A program made the translations under genes and the position numbers. The notes beneath the pieces were generated by a model. The model was not told the DNA's origin, did not search any database, and saw only the letters and a program-made list of their open reading frames with translations. Positions 1 through 5,412 of a DNA stretch of 5,635 nucleotides are shown here, piece after piece (within the stretch, counting starts at the first letter, position 1; every line of letters starts with the position of its first letter). Origin of the DNA: an uncultured Collinsella sp. (GTDB lineage Bacteria; Actinomycetota; Coriobacteriia; Coriobacteriales; Coriobacteriaceae); NCBI GenBank assembly GCA_958349325.1, contig CATWCP010000073.1:1-5635 (forward strand), read 5' to 3'.

Positions 1-1
1 G

Positions 2-49
2 GGTGTCGGCATGATTCTCTCGTGGGGTATTATGTTTTCCGAAGAATAA
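2..49 (+). CDS. possible 3' end of an upstream gene (partial)
   Basis: The frame starting at base 2 is open from the window edge to a TAA at 47-49. It encodes 15 residues, GVGMILSWGIMFSEE, a hydrophobic run followed by a short acidic tail. This resembles the last membrane segment of an integral membrane protein. The stop lies 24 nt before the moaA start, a spacing that would fit co-transcription with the molybdenum-cofactor genes. The piece is too short to assign to a family. Frame 1 is also open across this stretch, so the call rests only on the hydrophobic pattern and the well-placed stop. If it is wrong, the segment is simply the moaA leader, where TATTAT at 28-33 could serve as a -10 box. 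Confidence 0.3.
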   Translation, partial: GVGMILSWGIMFSEE

Positions 50-60
50 AACGCCACGTG

Positions 61-69
61 AGGGGAGGG
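61..69 (+). promoter_or_regulatory. ribosome-binding site of moaA
   Basis: The purine-rich run aggggaggg ends 4 nt before the GTG at 74. This supports the GTG as the true start. The encoded protein then reaches the radical-SAM cysteines at residues 25-32, the expected distance for MoaA. Confidence 0.7.
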
Positions 70-73
70 CTGC

Positions 74-1129
74 GTGGACGGGCACGTGCAATATGACGGC
101 TTTGGCCGCGACATCAACTACCTGCGCATTGCCGTTACCGACAAGTGCAATTTCCGCTGCATCTATTGCATGCCGGCCGATGGCGTGGCGCCCCGCACGC
201 ATGACGAGCTGCTCAGTGCCGAGGAAATCGCCCGCTTTGTGCGCTTGGTGGCGGGGGAGGGCATTCGCCGCGTGCGCCTGACGGGTGGCGAGCCGCTGGT
301 CAGCCGCCGTATCATTCCGCTCATTTGCGACATCCGCGCGATTCCGCAGATCGAGGACATCTCGCTCACCACCAACGGCGCCCTGCTGCCCAAGCTGGCG
401 CCGCAGCTCAAGGATGCCGGGCTTAACCGCGTCAACATTTCGCTCGACACACTCGACCCCGAGCTGTTTGGAAAGATCACGCGCCTGGGTCGACTCGAGC
501 AGACCATGGCCGGCGTCGACGCGGCGCTGGCTTGGGGCTTTGAGCCCGTTAAGGTCAACTGCGTTGTAGTGCGCCGGCTCAACCAGGATGTGGCGGCCCT
601 CGCACGACTGACCGTCGACCGATCCATCCACCTGCGCTTTATCGAATACATGCCCATCGGCGACGAGCGCACGAGCTCGCATTGCGCTGTGGACCCGCAT
701 GCGCCCGCGCTCAATCCCGAGCTGTGGGACGCAAGCGATACCGTTCCGAGCGACGAGTTGCGGGCGCGCATCAATGCCGGGGCCGCCGCGGCGGGACTGG
801 GCGAGCTCGAGCCGCTCGACATTAACGACGCTCCTGCCGGCGCGGGACCTGCGCGCTATTGGCACTTTCCGGGTGCGGCGGGAACGGTCGGCTTCATCAG
901 TGCCATGTCCAACCATTTTTGTGCGAATTGCAACCGTTTGCGCCTGACGGCCGATGGCAACGTGCGTCCGTGCCTGTTCAGCGATGCCGAGTATTCGGTG
1001 CGTGAGGCGCTGCGCCGTGGTGATGATATGCAGGTACTTTCGATTTGGCGCGATGCCGTGGCCCACAAACCGCAGGAACACGCGATAATTGAGGGCACGC
1101 AACGATTTATGTCCCAAATCGGAGGATGA
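74..1129 (+). CDS. moaA: GTP 3',8-cyclase MoaA (radical SAM)
   Basis: MoaA is a cytoplasmic radical-SAM enzyme. It converts GTP to 3',8-cyclo-7,8-dihydro-GTP, the first committed step of molybdenum-cofactor synthesis; MoaC then makes cPMP. The 351-residue product has the CxxxCxxC motif for the SAM-binding 4Fe-4S cluster (C25, C29, C32), the GGEP motif (71-74), and the C-terminal second-cluster set C283-x2-C286-x13-C300, which binds substrate GTP in this family. The protein ends in Gly-Gly, the conserved C-terminal tail known to be needed for MoaA catalysis. It is slightly longer than the usual 320-340 residues; the extra length appears to lie around residues 195-265. Start is GTG at 74, with a strong Shine-Dalgarno site upstream. 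The stop is 4 nt before the moaC-mobB start, so the two are surely co-transcribed. All key residues are present, and I see no sign of decay. Confidence 0.97.
   Translation: MDGHVQYDGFGRDINYLRIAVTDKCNFRCIYCMPADGVAPRTHDELLSAEEIARFVRLVAGEGIRRVRLTGGEPLVSRRIIPLICDIRAIPQIEDISLTTNGALLPKLAPQLKDAGLNRVNISLDTLDPELFGKITRLGRLEQTMAGVDAALAWGFEPVKVNCVVVRRLNQDVAALARLTVDRSIHLRFIEYMPIGDERTSSHCAVDPHAPALNPELWDASDTVPSDELRARINAGAAAAGLGELEPLDINDAPAGAGPARYWHFPGAAGTVGFISAMSNHFCANCNRLRLTADGNVRPCLFSDAEYSVREALRRGDDMQVLSIWRDAVAHKPQEHAIIEGTQRFMSQIGG
1121..1125 (+). promoter_or_regulatory. ribosome-binding site of moaC-mobB, inside moaA
   Basis: GGAGG lies 8 nt before the ATG at 1134 and decides that start over an in-frame GTG at 1089 inside moaA. 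The same bases lie in the last two codons of moaA (gga gga), which encode its Gly-Gly tail. A terminating ribosome on moaA would cover this site, so translational coupling is likely. Confidence 0.8.
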
Positions 1130-1133
1130 TCAT

Positions 1134-2435
1134 ATGGCCAAGAGCAGGTACGCCGATGCCACCAAGGCCGCTCGCAGGGCCGCGATGTCTGCCCACAAAG
1201 TCACGGCTGCGGCGAATGCTGGTAACGCCGACGCGTCCGCGCAGCCGTCTGCCAGCGCTGCCACCGAGCCCGCCCGCGACGCCCGTCGTGACGAGTTGAC
1301 GCACGTGGACGCCAAGGGCGAGGTACGCATGGTTGACGTGTCTGACAAGGCCGAGACCCATCGCATTGCCATCGCCGAGGGTACCATCCTCATGCATCCC
1401 GAGACGCAGGCCATGGTGCTGCAGGACCGCGCCAAAAAGGGCGACGTGCTTGCCTGCGCGCGCGTGGCGGGCATCATGGCCATCAAACGCACGAGCGACA
1501 TCATCCCCATGTGCCATCCGCTGCTCATTACCAAGAGCAAGTGCGACATTGCGCCCATCGCTCCGGCGGGGACGCCGGCCGAGGACGTGCCCGAGGGCTG
1601 GGCGCCGGCGCGCGCGGACGGGCAGGTTGGCTTTCACGTACTGGTTACGGCCGGCGTGACGGGCAAGACGGGTATCGAGATGGAGGCGTTGACCGGCGCG
1701 AGTGCCGCGTGCCTAACCATCTACGACATGTGCAAGGCCGTCGATCGCGGCATGGAGATCGTCGACGTGCGCCTGCTGCACAAGGAGGGCGGCCGCTCGG
1801 GCGTGTGGGATCGTGCAGAGCGTCAGGCCGCTGCCGTTGAGGCTGCTGCCGCAGACGGCAACGCGCCCGCGAGCGCACCCGTCGCCGTCGCGCCCGCAGC
1901 TCCGGCCCCGGCCGTCCCCGCGATCGCGTTTATCGGCTACCAGAACTCGGGAAAGACCACGCTCGTCGAGAAGGTCATTGCCGAGCTCACCCGCCGCGGT
2001 CTGCGCGTGGGCTCGCTCAAGCATCATGGGCATCACGGCTTTGATATCGATGTGCCCGCTAAGGACACCTGGCGTCATCACCAGGCCGGATCCAAGCATG
2101 TGGGGCTCATCTGCGCCACGCGCTGGGCGGAATACGCCGACACGCGCGAGGAGGACGAGATGCCCGCGCGCGAGCTTCTGTCGCGCTACAACGATGTCGA
2201 CGTGGTGATCATCGAGGGCTACAAGACCGAGGGCTTCGACAACATCGTGGTCGCGCGATCGGGTGTCGACCGTCTGCGCGGCAAGAGCTCGCTCGACCTG
2301 GTCGACGGTCACACGCTGGCCCTTGCCTGCAACGAAGCCCTGGCACGCCAGGCATTCGACGCCGGCTTTGCGACCCGAGCCATCAACATCAACGACGCCC
2401 GAGCTATCTGCGACCTGATCCAAGATCACCTTTAA
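1134..2435 (+). CDS. moaC/mobB: MoaC-MobB fusion: cPMP synthase joined to Mo-cofactor guanylyl-transfer GTPase
   Basis: This 433-residue protein has two enzymes in one chain. Residues 1-52 are an Ala-rich extension of unknown role. Residues 53-228 are MoaC, which turns the MoaA product into cyclic pyranopterin monophosphate. The residues matching the E. coli MoaC active site are all present: K102, H128 (in MCHPL), E182 and E184 (in GIEMEALTG), D198 and K201, followed by KEGGRSG (217-223). An insert at about 139-161, rich in Ala and Pro, is unusual for MoaC. Residues 229-262 form an Ala/Pro linker. Residues 263-433 are MobB, a GTP-binding helper of MobA in making the guanine dinucleotide cofactor: P-loop GYQNSGKTT (268-276), KHHGHHGFDIDVPAKDTWRH (296-315) and the IIEGYK motif (359-364). 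Start is ATG 1134, set by its Shine-Dalgarno site; ATG 1185 would drop 17 residues only. No stop or frameshift lies between the halves, so the fusion looks real. Confidence 0.95.
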   Translation: MAKSRYADATKAARRAAMSAHKVTAAANAGNADASAQPSASAATEPARDARRDELTHVDAKGEVRMVDVSDKAETHRIAIAEGTILMHPETQAMVLQDRAKKGDVLACARVAGIMAIKRTSDIIPMCHPLLITKSKCDIAPIAPAGTPAEDVPEGWAPARADGQVGFHVLVTAGVTGKTGIEMEALTGASAACLTIYDMCKAVDRGMEIVDVRLLHKEGGRSGVWDRAERQAAAVEAAAADGNAPASAPVAVAPAAPAPAVPAIAFIGYQNSGKTTLVEKVIAELTRRGLRVGSLKHHGHHGFDIDVPAKDTWRHHQAGSKHVGLICATRWAEYADTREEDEMPARELLSRYNDVDVVIIEGYKTEGFDNIVVARSGVDRLRGKSSLDLVDGHTLALACNEALARQAFDAGFATRAININDARAICDLIQDHL

Positions 2436-2448
2436 GGCTTGACGCTGC

Positions 2449-2548
2449 GCCAGCTCCAAGCACCCCATCTCGCCCCTCAAGCCGTCGCTCGCGTACCAAA
2501 GTACGCGTCGCTCCTCTTTCGGGGCGACCTGGGGCACTTGGAACCGGC
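2449..2548. repeat. 100-nt imperfect inverted repeat after moaC-mobB
   Basis: The arms 2449-2496 and 2501-2548 are each 48 nt. They align without gaps at 33 of 48 positions around a 4-nt loop (caaa, 2497-2500). The tip is a perfect 6-bp stem, gcgtac/gtacgc; the next stretch outward is poorly paired, and the outer half matches in blocks. It begins 13 nt after the moaC-mobB stop. No T-run follows, so it is not a simple intrinsic terminator. Of the mismatches, the four transitions (in the blocks near 2452-2463) all become G-U pairs in a minus-strand transcript and A-C mismatches in a plus-strand one. Its function is unknown; it may be a dispersed repeat. Confidence 0.6.
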
Positions 2549-2567
2549 TCGCTGCGTTGCCATAACA

Positions 2568-2596
2568 TGCCAAAAAGGGACAGGTTTATTTTGGCA
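2568..2596 (+). repeat. small hairpin with gggacagg loop
   Basis: A perfect 8-bp stem (tgccaaaa 2568-2575, ttttggca 2589-2596) encloses a 13-nt loop containing gggacagg. The loop resembles those of the 12-bp hairpins elsewhere in the window (ggacaggca, ggccaggca) although the stem sequence is unrelated. It is probably a variant of the same dispersed hairpin family. Confidence 0.5.
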
Positions 2597-2621
2597 AGTT
2601 TTATCTGGGCAAACGTCATTT

Positions 2622-2659
2622 CCGCCACAAAGGGGCCAGGCACCTTTGTGGCGGTTTTT
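2622..2659 (+). terminator. 12-bp hairpin repeat, copy A, followed by T-run
   Basis: A perfect 12-bp stem (ccgccacaaagg 2622-2633, cctttgtggcgg 2643-2654) with a 9-nt loop ggccaggca is followed by five T residues (2655-2659) and then gcttt. It could terminate the moa transcript, 187 nt after its stop. The same hairpin recurs at 2769, 4345 and 5304, so it is also a member of a dispersed repeat family; here the stem has gcc/ggc where the others have acc/ggt. Confidence 0.65.
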
Positions 2660-2667
2660 GCTTTGCA

Positions 2668-2736
2668 GTAAAAACCATCACAACATTCAGCGAAAATCGC
2701 GATTTTGCCGAAAAACGTCGAATGTTGTGATGGTTT
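2668..2736. repeat. long-stem element, copy 1
   Basis: A perfect 17-bp inverted repeat (2672-2688 with 2720-2736; arm core catcacaacattc) continues past one A/C mismatch into three further pairs (2690-2692 with 2716-2718, one of them G-U). It encloses a 23-nt A/T-rich loop (2693-2715) that contains the palindrome aaaatcgcgatttt at 2693-2706. A second copy at 4253-4317 has the identical loop and right arm. The shared leader gtaaaa just outside the left arm suggests that the element starts near 2668. It lies between hairpin copies A and B. Function is unknown; it looks like a small non-coding palindromic element. Confidence 0.7.
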
Positions 2737-2768
2737 GCGCCCCGGGCCAGGCCATCCTGCGAGTCCGG

Positions 2769-2806
2769 CCACCACAAAGGGGCCAGGCACCTTTGTGGTG
2801 GTTTTT
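2769..2806 (+). terminator. 12-bp hairpin repeat, copy B, followed by T-run
   Basis: The stem ccaccacaaagg (2769-2780) pairs with cctttgtggtgg (2790-2801) around loop ggccaggca, followed by five T residues and gcttt. It lies 32 nt downstream of long-stem copy 1, the same order as at 4253-4382. In form it is an intrinsic terminator in the + direction. The U-run with the strong stem supports termination, but its position as a second hairpin after the moa operon suggests repeat spread as well. Confidence 0.65.
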
Positions 2807-2833
2807 GCTTTAGTAGATGTGTGGGACATGTCT

Positions 2834-2839
2834 TACAAT
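2834..2839 (+). promoter_or_regulatory. possible -10 box for the MFS gene
   Basis: TACAAT matches the -10 consensus at 5 of 6 positions and lies in the only short AT-richer stretch between hairpin B and the MFS gene. No good -35 box lies 16-18 nt upstream. If used, it would give a 5' leader of about 130 nt. It overlaps an 8-bp palindrome, gacatgtc, at 2825-2832. Weak support only. Confidence 0.22.
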
Positions 2840-2925
2840 CTACCAAGTAGTTCATGACGGGCGAAAAACGGAGAGAAGGGTCCTGATGCGTCCTTAATGT
2901 TTCATGCGGATAGATTGATTTGACA

Positions 2926-2956
2926 GACGGTGGCGAATGCCCGCCGTCCGCATTCG
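2926..2956 (+). promoter_or_regulatory. overlapping alternative hairpins before the MFS ribosome-binding site
   Basis: Two stems compete here: gacgg (2926-2930) with ccgtc (2944-2948), and cgaatgc (2934-2940) with gcattcg (2950-2956, 9-nt loop). They cannot form together. The second ends 8 nt before the Shine-Dalgarno aaggag (2965-2970). This could be an operator or a leader structure that affects translation, or chance in GC-rich DNA. Confidence 0.25.
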
Positions 2957-2975
2957 TACGAAACAAGGAGTCTCC

Positions 2976-4256
2976 ATGCTCGCCTCTCTTTTCTCAAAGC
3001 CTCAACCTTCGCTGTCCGTGCAGGCCAAACGCCTGGTGGCGATGCGCTTTCTCATCTACACCGGTTTTCAGACCAGCTACTTCATCGGCGTCATCGGAAC
3101 GCTCACCTATGCAGACGATGCCTCGGTCGTGGCGACATTGCTGGCCGTCCTGTTTATGAACGTATTCGTGATCTTGGGATCCTTTGCGGGTGGCGCGGCG
3201 CTTGACGCCTGGGGCCCGCGCCGTCATTTCTTGCTGAGCATCGTGGGCACGTTGGCAACCGGCGCGGCGATCCTCGTTTTTGGCAGCGCGACCGGCATCG
3301 TCCTGCTCGGCGCGGTGCTCCTGGGCTTTGTGATGGGATTCGCCCAGCCCATCGCCACATCCTATCCAGCCTACCTCACTGACGATCCTGTCGAGCTCAA
3401 AGACATCAACTCCGCCATCGCCATGTTCTCCAACGTGAGCATTATCGTCGGCCCCACACTGGGCGGCTTTGTCGCGGCGGCTGCGTCGTCGCGCGCGGTG
3501 TTCGTGCTCATGATGATCTTTACAGTGTTGGCGCTCGTCGCTGGTTGGGGCTTTAGGCCGCAGACCAGCCATGTCGCCGGGGATGCGGATGACGATTCGG
3601 CAGAGGAAGGGGAGCGTGCGGGACAAAGTCCCGATCCCAACGCATCTTCCCGCGCTACCTTCGCAGCCAGCATCAAGACGGTCTTCACCAACAGCGTCCT
3701 CGCCCTGCTGTTCTGCATTATTTTCCTTTCAAACTTTGGCTACGGTGCCTTCGATCCGCTGGAGTCGTTCTTCTACCGCGATGTCCTGCACGTCGGTGTC
3801 GAATGGATGGGTTGGCTCTCGTCGGCCAGCGGTGTGGGCGCGGTGCTGGGCGCCGTGGCCGCGCTCCGCTTGCCGCCGCACCTGGTCAACCTAAAAACGC
3901 TGCTCGTGGCGCTTATGTCCGTGGGTCTGGGAAGCCTGCTCTACGTGGGAACGCCGTACGTGGGCGTGGCCCTCGTCGGCCAGATTGCCCTGGGCGTGGC
4001 CTGGGGCGTCGTCAATCCGCTCCACAACACGATCGTGCAAACGACGGCTCCGCTCGAGCAGCTCGGTCGCGTCAACTCGGTCATGGGCTTTGGCAACATG
4101 TTCGCCGGCGTGGCCCCGCTGGCGATTGCCCCGTGGCTAGCAGCAACATTTGGCGTGCAACAGACACTCGTAGGCGCGGGCCTGGTCGTAACGGCAGTTC
4201 CCGCAGCGCTGCTGCTGTTTGGACGCGGGCATCTGGATCGTGCTGCAGAGCGGTAA
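2976..4256 (+). CDS. MFS transporter, probable drug or metabolite exporter
   Basis: This 426-residue integral membrane protein of the major facilitator superfamily has about twelve hydrophobic segments, roughly at 22-44, 50-72, 85-103, 107-130, 147-170, 173-193, 238-260, 277-298, 306-325, 327-350, 366-388 and 394-415. The signature loop between segments 2 and 3 is GGAALDAWGPRR (72-83), a motif-A variant with A-W in place of the usual R-x. GPTLGG (159-164) in segment 5 resembles the motif typical of MFS antiporters. An acidic central loop (about 194-235) separates the two six-helix halves. The architecture resembles the MefA/EntS-type efflux permeases; the substrate cannot be told from sequence. 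Start is ATG 2976, with aaggag (2965-2970) 5 nt upstream; an in-frame upstream start at 2937 lacks such a site. The gene stands alone between repeat-rich spacers. Its TAA stop seems to lie at the edge of the long-stem element that follows. Confidence 0.9.
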   Translation: MLASLFSKPQPSLSVQAKRLVAMRFLIYTGFQTSYFIGVIGTLTYADDASVVATLLAVLFMNVFVILGSFAGGAALDAWGPRRHFLLSIVGTLATGAAILVFGSATGIVLLGAVLLGFVMGFAQPIATSYPAYLTDDPVELKDINSAIAMFSNVSIIVGPTLGGFVAAAASSRAVFVLMMIFTVLALVAGWGFRPQTSHVAGDADDDSAEEGERAGQSPDPNASSRATFAASIKTVFTNSVLALLFCIIFLSNFGYGAFDPLESFFYRDVLHVGVEWMGWLSSASGVGAVLGAVAALRLPPHLVNLKTLLVALMSVGLGSLLYVGTPYVGVALVGQIALGVAWGVVNPLHNTIVQTTAPLEQLGRVNSVMGFGNMFAGVAPLAIAPWLAATFGVQQTLVGAGLVVTAVPAALLLFGRGHLDRAAER

Positions 4257-4317
4257 AACCGTCACAACATTCGATGAAAATCGCGATTTTGCCGAAAAAC
4301 GTCGAATGTTGTGATGG
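4253..4317. repeat. long-stem element, copy 2, abutting the MFS stop
   Basis: The arms 4259-4276 and 4300-4317 form an 18-pair stem with two G-U wobbles around the same 23-nt loop as copy 1 (4277-4299). The right arm is identical to copy 1 over its inner 15 or so bases, while the left arm differs at several sites that still pair. The leader gtaaaa (4253-4258), shared with copy 1, contains the TAA stop of the MFS gene. Confidence 0.7.
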
Positions 4318-4341
4318 ATTGCGCTGAGACCCGAGCACCAC

Positions 4342-4382
4342 AAGCCACCACAAAGGGGACAGGCACCTTTGTGGTGGTTTTT
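4342..4382 (+). terminator. 12-bp hairpin repeat, copy C, followed by T-run
   Basis: The core stem ccaccacaaagg (4345-4356) pairs with cctttgtggtgg (4366-4377), extended outward by three pairs (aag with ttt, one G-U). The loop is ggacaggca. Five T residues (4378-4382) and gct follow. It is a plausible terminator for the MFS gene, 86 nt after its stop. The order long-stem element, about 30-nt spacer, hairpin matches 2668-2806. Confidence 0.7.
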
Positions 4383-4407
4383 GCTCCTGCGTGCCGTGCT
4401 CGCGCCT

Positions 4408-4416
4408 TGGTATACC
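4408..4416 (+). promoter_or_regulatory. possible extended -10 promoter of the HAD gene
   Basis: TGGTATACC fits an extended -10 (TG-N-TATACC) and lies 55 nt before the HAD start, after the hairpin that probably ends the MFS transcript. TTGCTC at 4381-4386 is too far away (24-nt spacer) to act as a -35, so the extended -10 would have to carry the promoter. The stretch tggtatacca is also a perfect 10-bp palindrome. Confidence 0.35.
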
Positions 4417-4471
4417 ATGTACTCCATTTCCAATCGCTTCCCACACCGCCACACTACCCAGAAAGGGCCCC

Positions 4472-5293
4472 ATGGACGCCACCTTCGGCCACATCAAAGC
4501 CGTGTTCTGCGATATCGACGGCACGCTGCTCACAAGCGAGCACACGGTGTCCCCGCGCACCGTGGTCGCGATCCGCGCCCTGCGCGAGCGCGGCGTGCTC
4601 TTTGGCCTGTGCACCGGGCGCGACGCCCACGCGACCGAGGCTATGTACGAGCTCTGGGGCATCGACGGCCTGGTAGACGTGATGGTGGGCTGTGGCGGCG
4701 CCGAGGTCATCGACCGCGCGCACGGCATCAACGAGCTGAGCTACCCGCTGCCGGGCGAAACCATCGCGCGCATCTGCAAGCACATGGCGGACCTTCCGGC
4801 AACGCCCGTTTGCCCCCGAGACGGCGTGTTCTACGTTCCCGAGACCAATGCATGCGTCGAGCATCTATCGCGTGTCGACGGCGTGCCCTATAAGGTGGTC
4901 GATTTTGCCGAGTTCTTGCGCGAGCCGCAGCCCAAGGTGATGTTTACCATGGCGCCCGAGGTGATGCCGCAGGTCATCGAGCGCGCATCGACGTTCGCCG
5001 ATGACACCGTTAAGGCGGCCGCCCTGCAAACCACGCAGCGCCTCTACGAGTTCATGGATCCGCGCGTGTCCAAGACGCGCGGCCTTGTGCGCGTGGCGGA
5101 GCTCAACGACATGGAGCTCCAGAACATCTGCGTGTTTGGCGATGCGGATAACGACACCTGCATGGTGGCCGACGCCGGCGTGGGCGTGGCCATGGCAAAC
5201 GGCAGCGATGCCACCCGCGCCGCTGCGGACTTTGTAACCGCCAGCAACGACGAAGACGGCATCGCGATCTTTATCGAGGAGCATCTGCTGTAG
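4472..5293 (+). CDS. Cof-type HAD-superfamily phosphatase
   Basis: This 273-residue cytoplasmic hydrolase belongs to the haloacid dehalogenase superfamily, Cof (IIB) type, which removes phosphate from small molecules such as sugar phosphates or flavin-related metabolites. All four catalytic motifs are visible: DIDGT with nucleophile D14 and acid/base D16; CTGR with T48; K201 in SKTRG; and GDADND (223-228), whose aspartates bind Mg2+. The cap domain, which sets substrate range, would lie at about 83-195. Length is typical for the family. Start is ATG 4472, 4-5 nt after agaaaggg (4460-4467); an in-frame start at 4391 would add 27 residues of non-family sequence. The C-terminal part, ASNDEDGIAIFIEEHL, matches the usual ending of this family, so the gene is complete. 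It is transcribed apart from its neighbours and gives no context clue to its substrate. Confidence 0.92.
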   Translation: MDATFGHIKAVFCDIDGTLLTSEHTVSPRTVVAIRALRERGVLFGLCTGRDAHATEAMYELWGIDGLVDVMVGCGGAEVIDRAHGINELSYPLPGETIARICKHMADLPATPVCPRDGVFYVPETNACVEHLSRVDGVPYKVVDFAEFLREPQPKVMFTMAPEVMPQVIERASTFADDTVKAAALQTTQRLYEFMDPRVSKTRGLVRVAELNDMELQNICVFGDADNDTCMVADAGVGVAMANGSDATRAAADFVTASNDEDGIAIFIEEHLL

Positions 5294-5303
5294 CGCTGGG
5301 GGA

Positions 5304-5342
5304 GAACCACCGCAAAGGGGACAGGCACCTTTGTGGTGGTTC
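5304..5342 (+). repeat. 12-bp hairpin repeat, copy D, without T-run
   Basis: The stem 5304-5318 with 5328-5342 makes 15 pairs, one of them G-U (g5312 with t5334, where the other copies have an A-T pair). The loop is ggacaggca. It starts 11 nt after the HAD stop. Unlike copies A-C it is not followed by a T-run, and a separate terminator lies just downstream, so termination is probably not its role here. Confidence 0.7.
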
Positions 5343-5348
5343 GATCAG

Positions 5349-5382
5349 GCGTCCCGGCAACCGATTGCCGGGACGCTTTTTT
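5349..5382 (+). terminator. intrinsic terminator of the HAD gene
   Basis: A perfect 12-bp GC-rich stem (gcgtcccggcaa 5349-5360, ttgccgggacgc 5365-5376) with a 4-nt loop ccga is followed by six T residues (5377-5382). This is a strong Rho-independent terminator, 56 nt after the HAD stop. Confidence 0.93.
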
Positions 5383-5412
5383 GTCCCGTGGCGAATCGAT
5401 GCGGTGAACAAA

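Noticed and set aside
163..822. Long minus-strand open frame inside moaA, and similar ones opposite the other genes
   Set aside because: They are shadow frames of GC-rich coding DNA, low in complexity (Ser/Arg or Ala/Arg rich), with no recognisable domain.
1089..1133. Upstream in-frame GTG start for the MoaC-MobB protein
   Set aside because: It lies inside moaA without a good Shine-Dalgarno site, while ATG 1134 has GGAGG at ideal distance.
2825..2843. gacatgtc palindrome as a remnant insertion-sequence end
   Set aside because: The stretch vaguely resembles some IS ends but no partner end or transposase fragment is visible, so it cannot be supported.
2920..2925. Perfect TTGACA as a -35 box for the MFS gene
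   Set aside because: No AT-rich -10 candidate lies 15-19 nt downstream; that stretch is GC-rich and part of a hairpin.
2404..2966. Open frames on both strands across the spacer, with repeated Pro-Gln-Arg-Gly type peptides
   Set aside because: Their similar peptides are just translations of the hairpin repeats. They lack good ribosome-binding sites, and the frames overlap inverted repeats.
4391..4471. Upstream in-frame start for the HAD phosphatase adding 27 residues
   Set aside because: The extra residues do not look like the family, would overlap the candidate promoter, and ATG 4472 has its own purine-rich site just before motif I.
2622..5342. CRISPR array
   Set aside because: Four similar hairpins are present, but they are far apart, irregularly spaced and separated by genes; no regular spacers exist.
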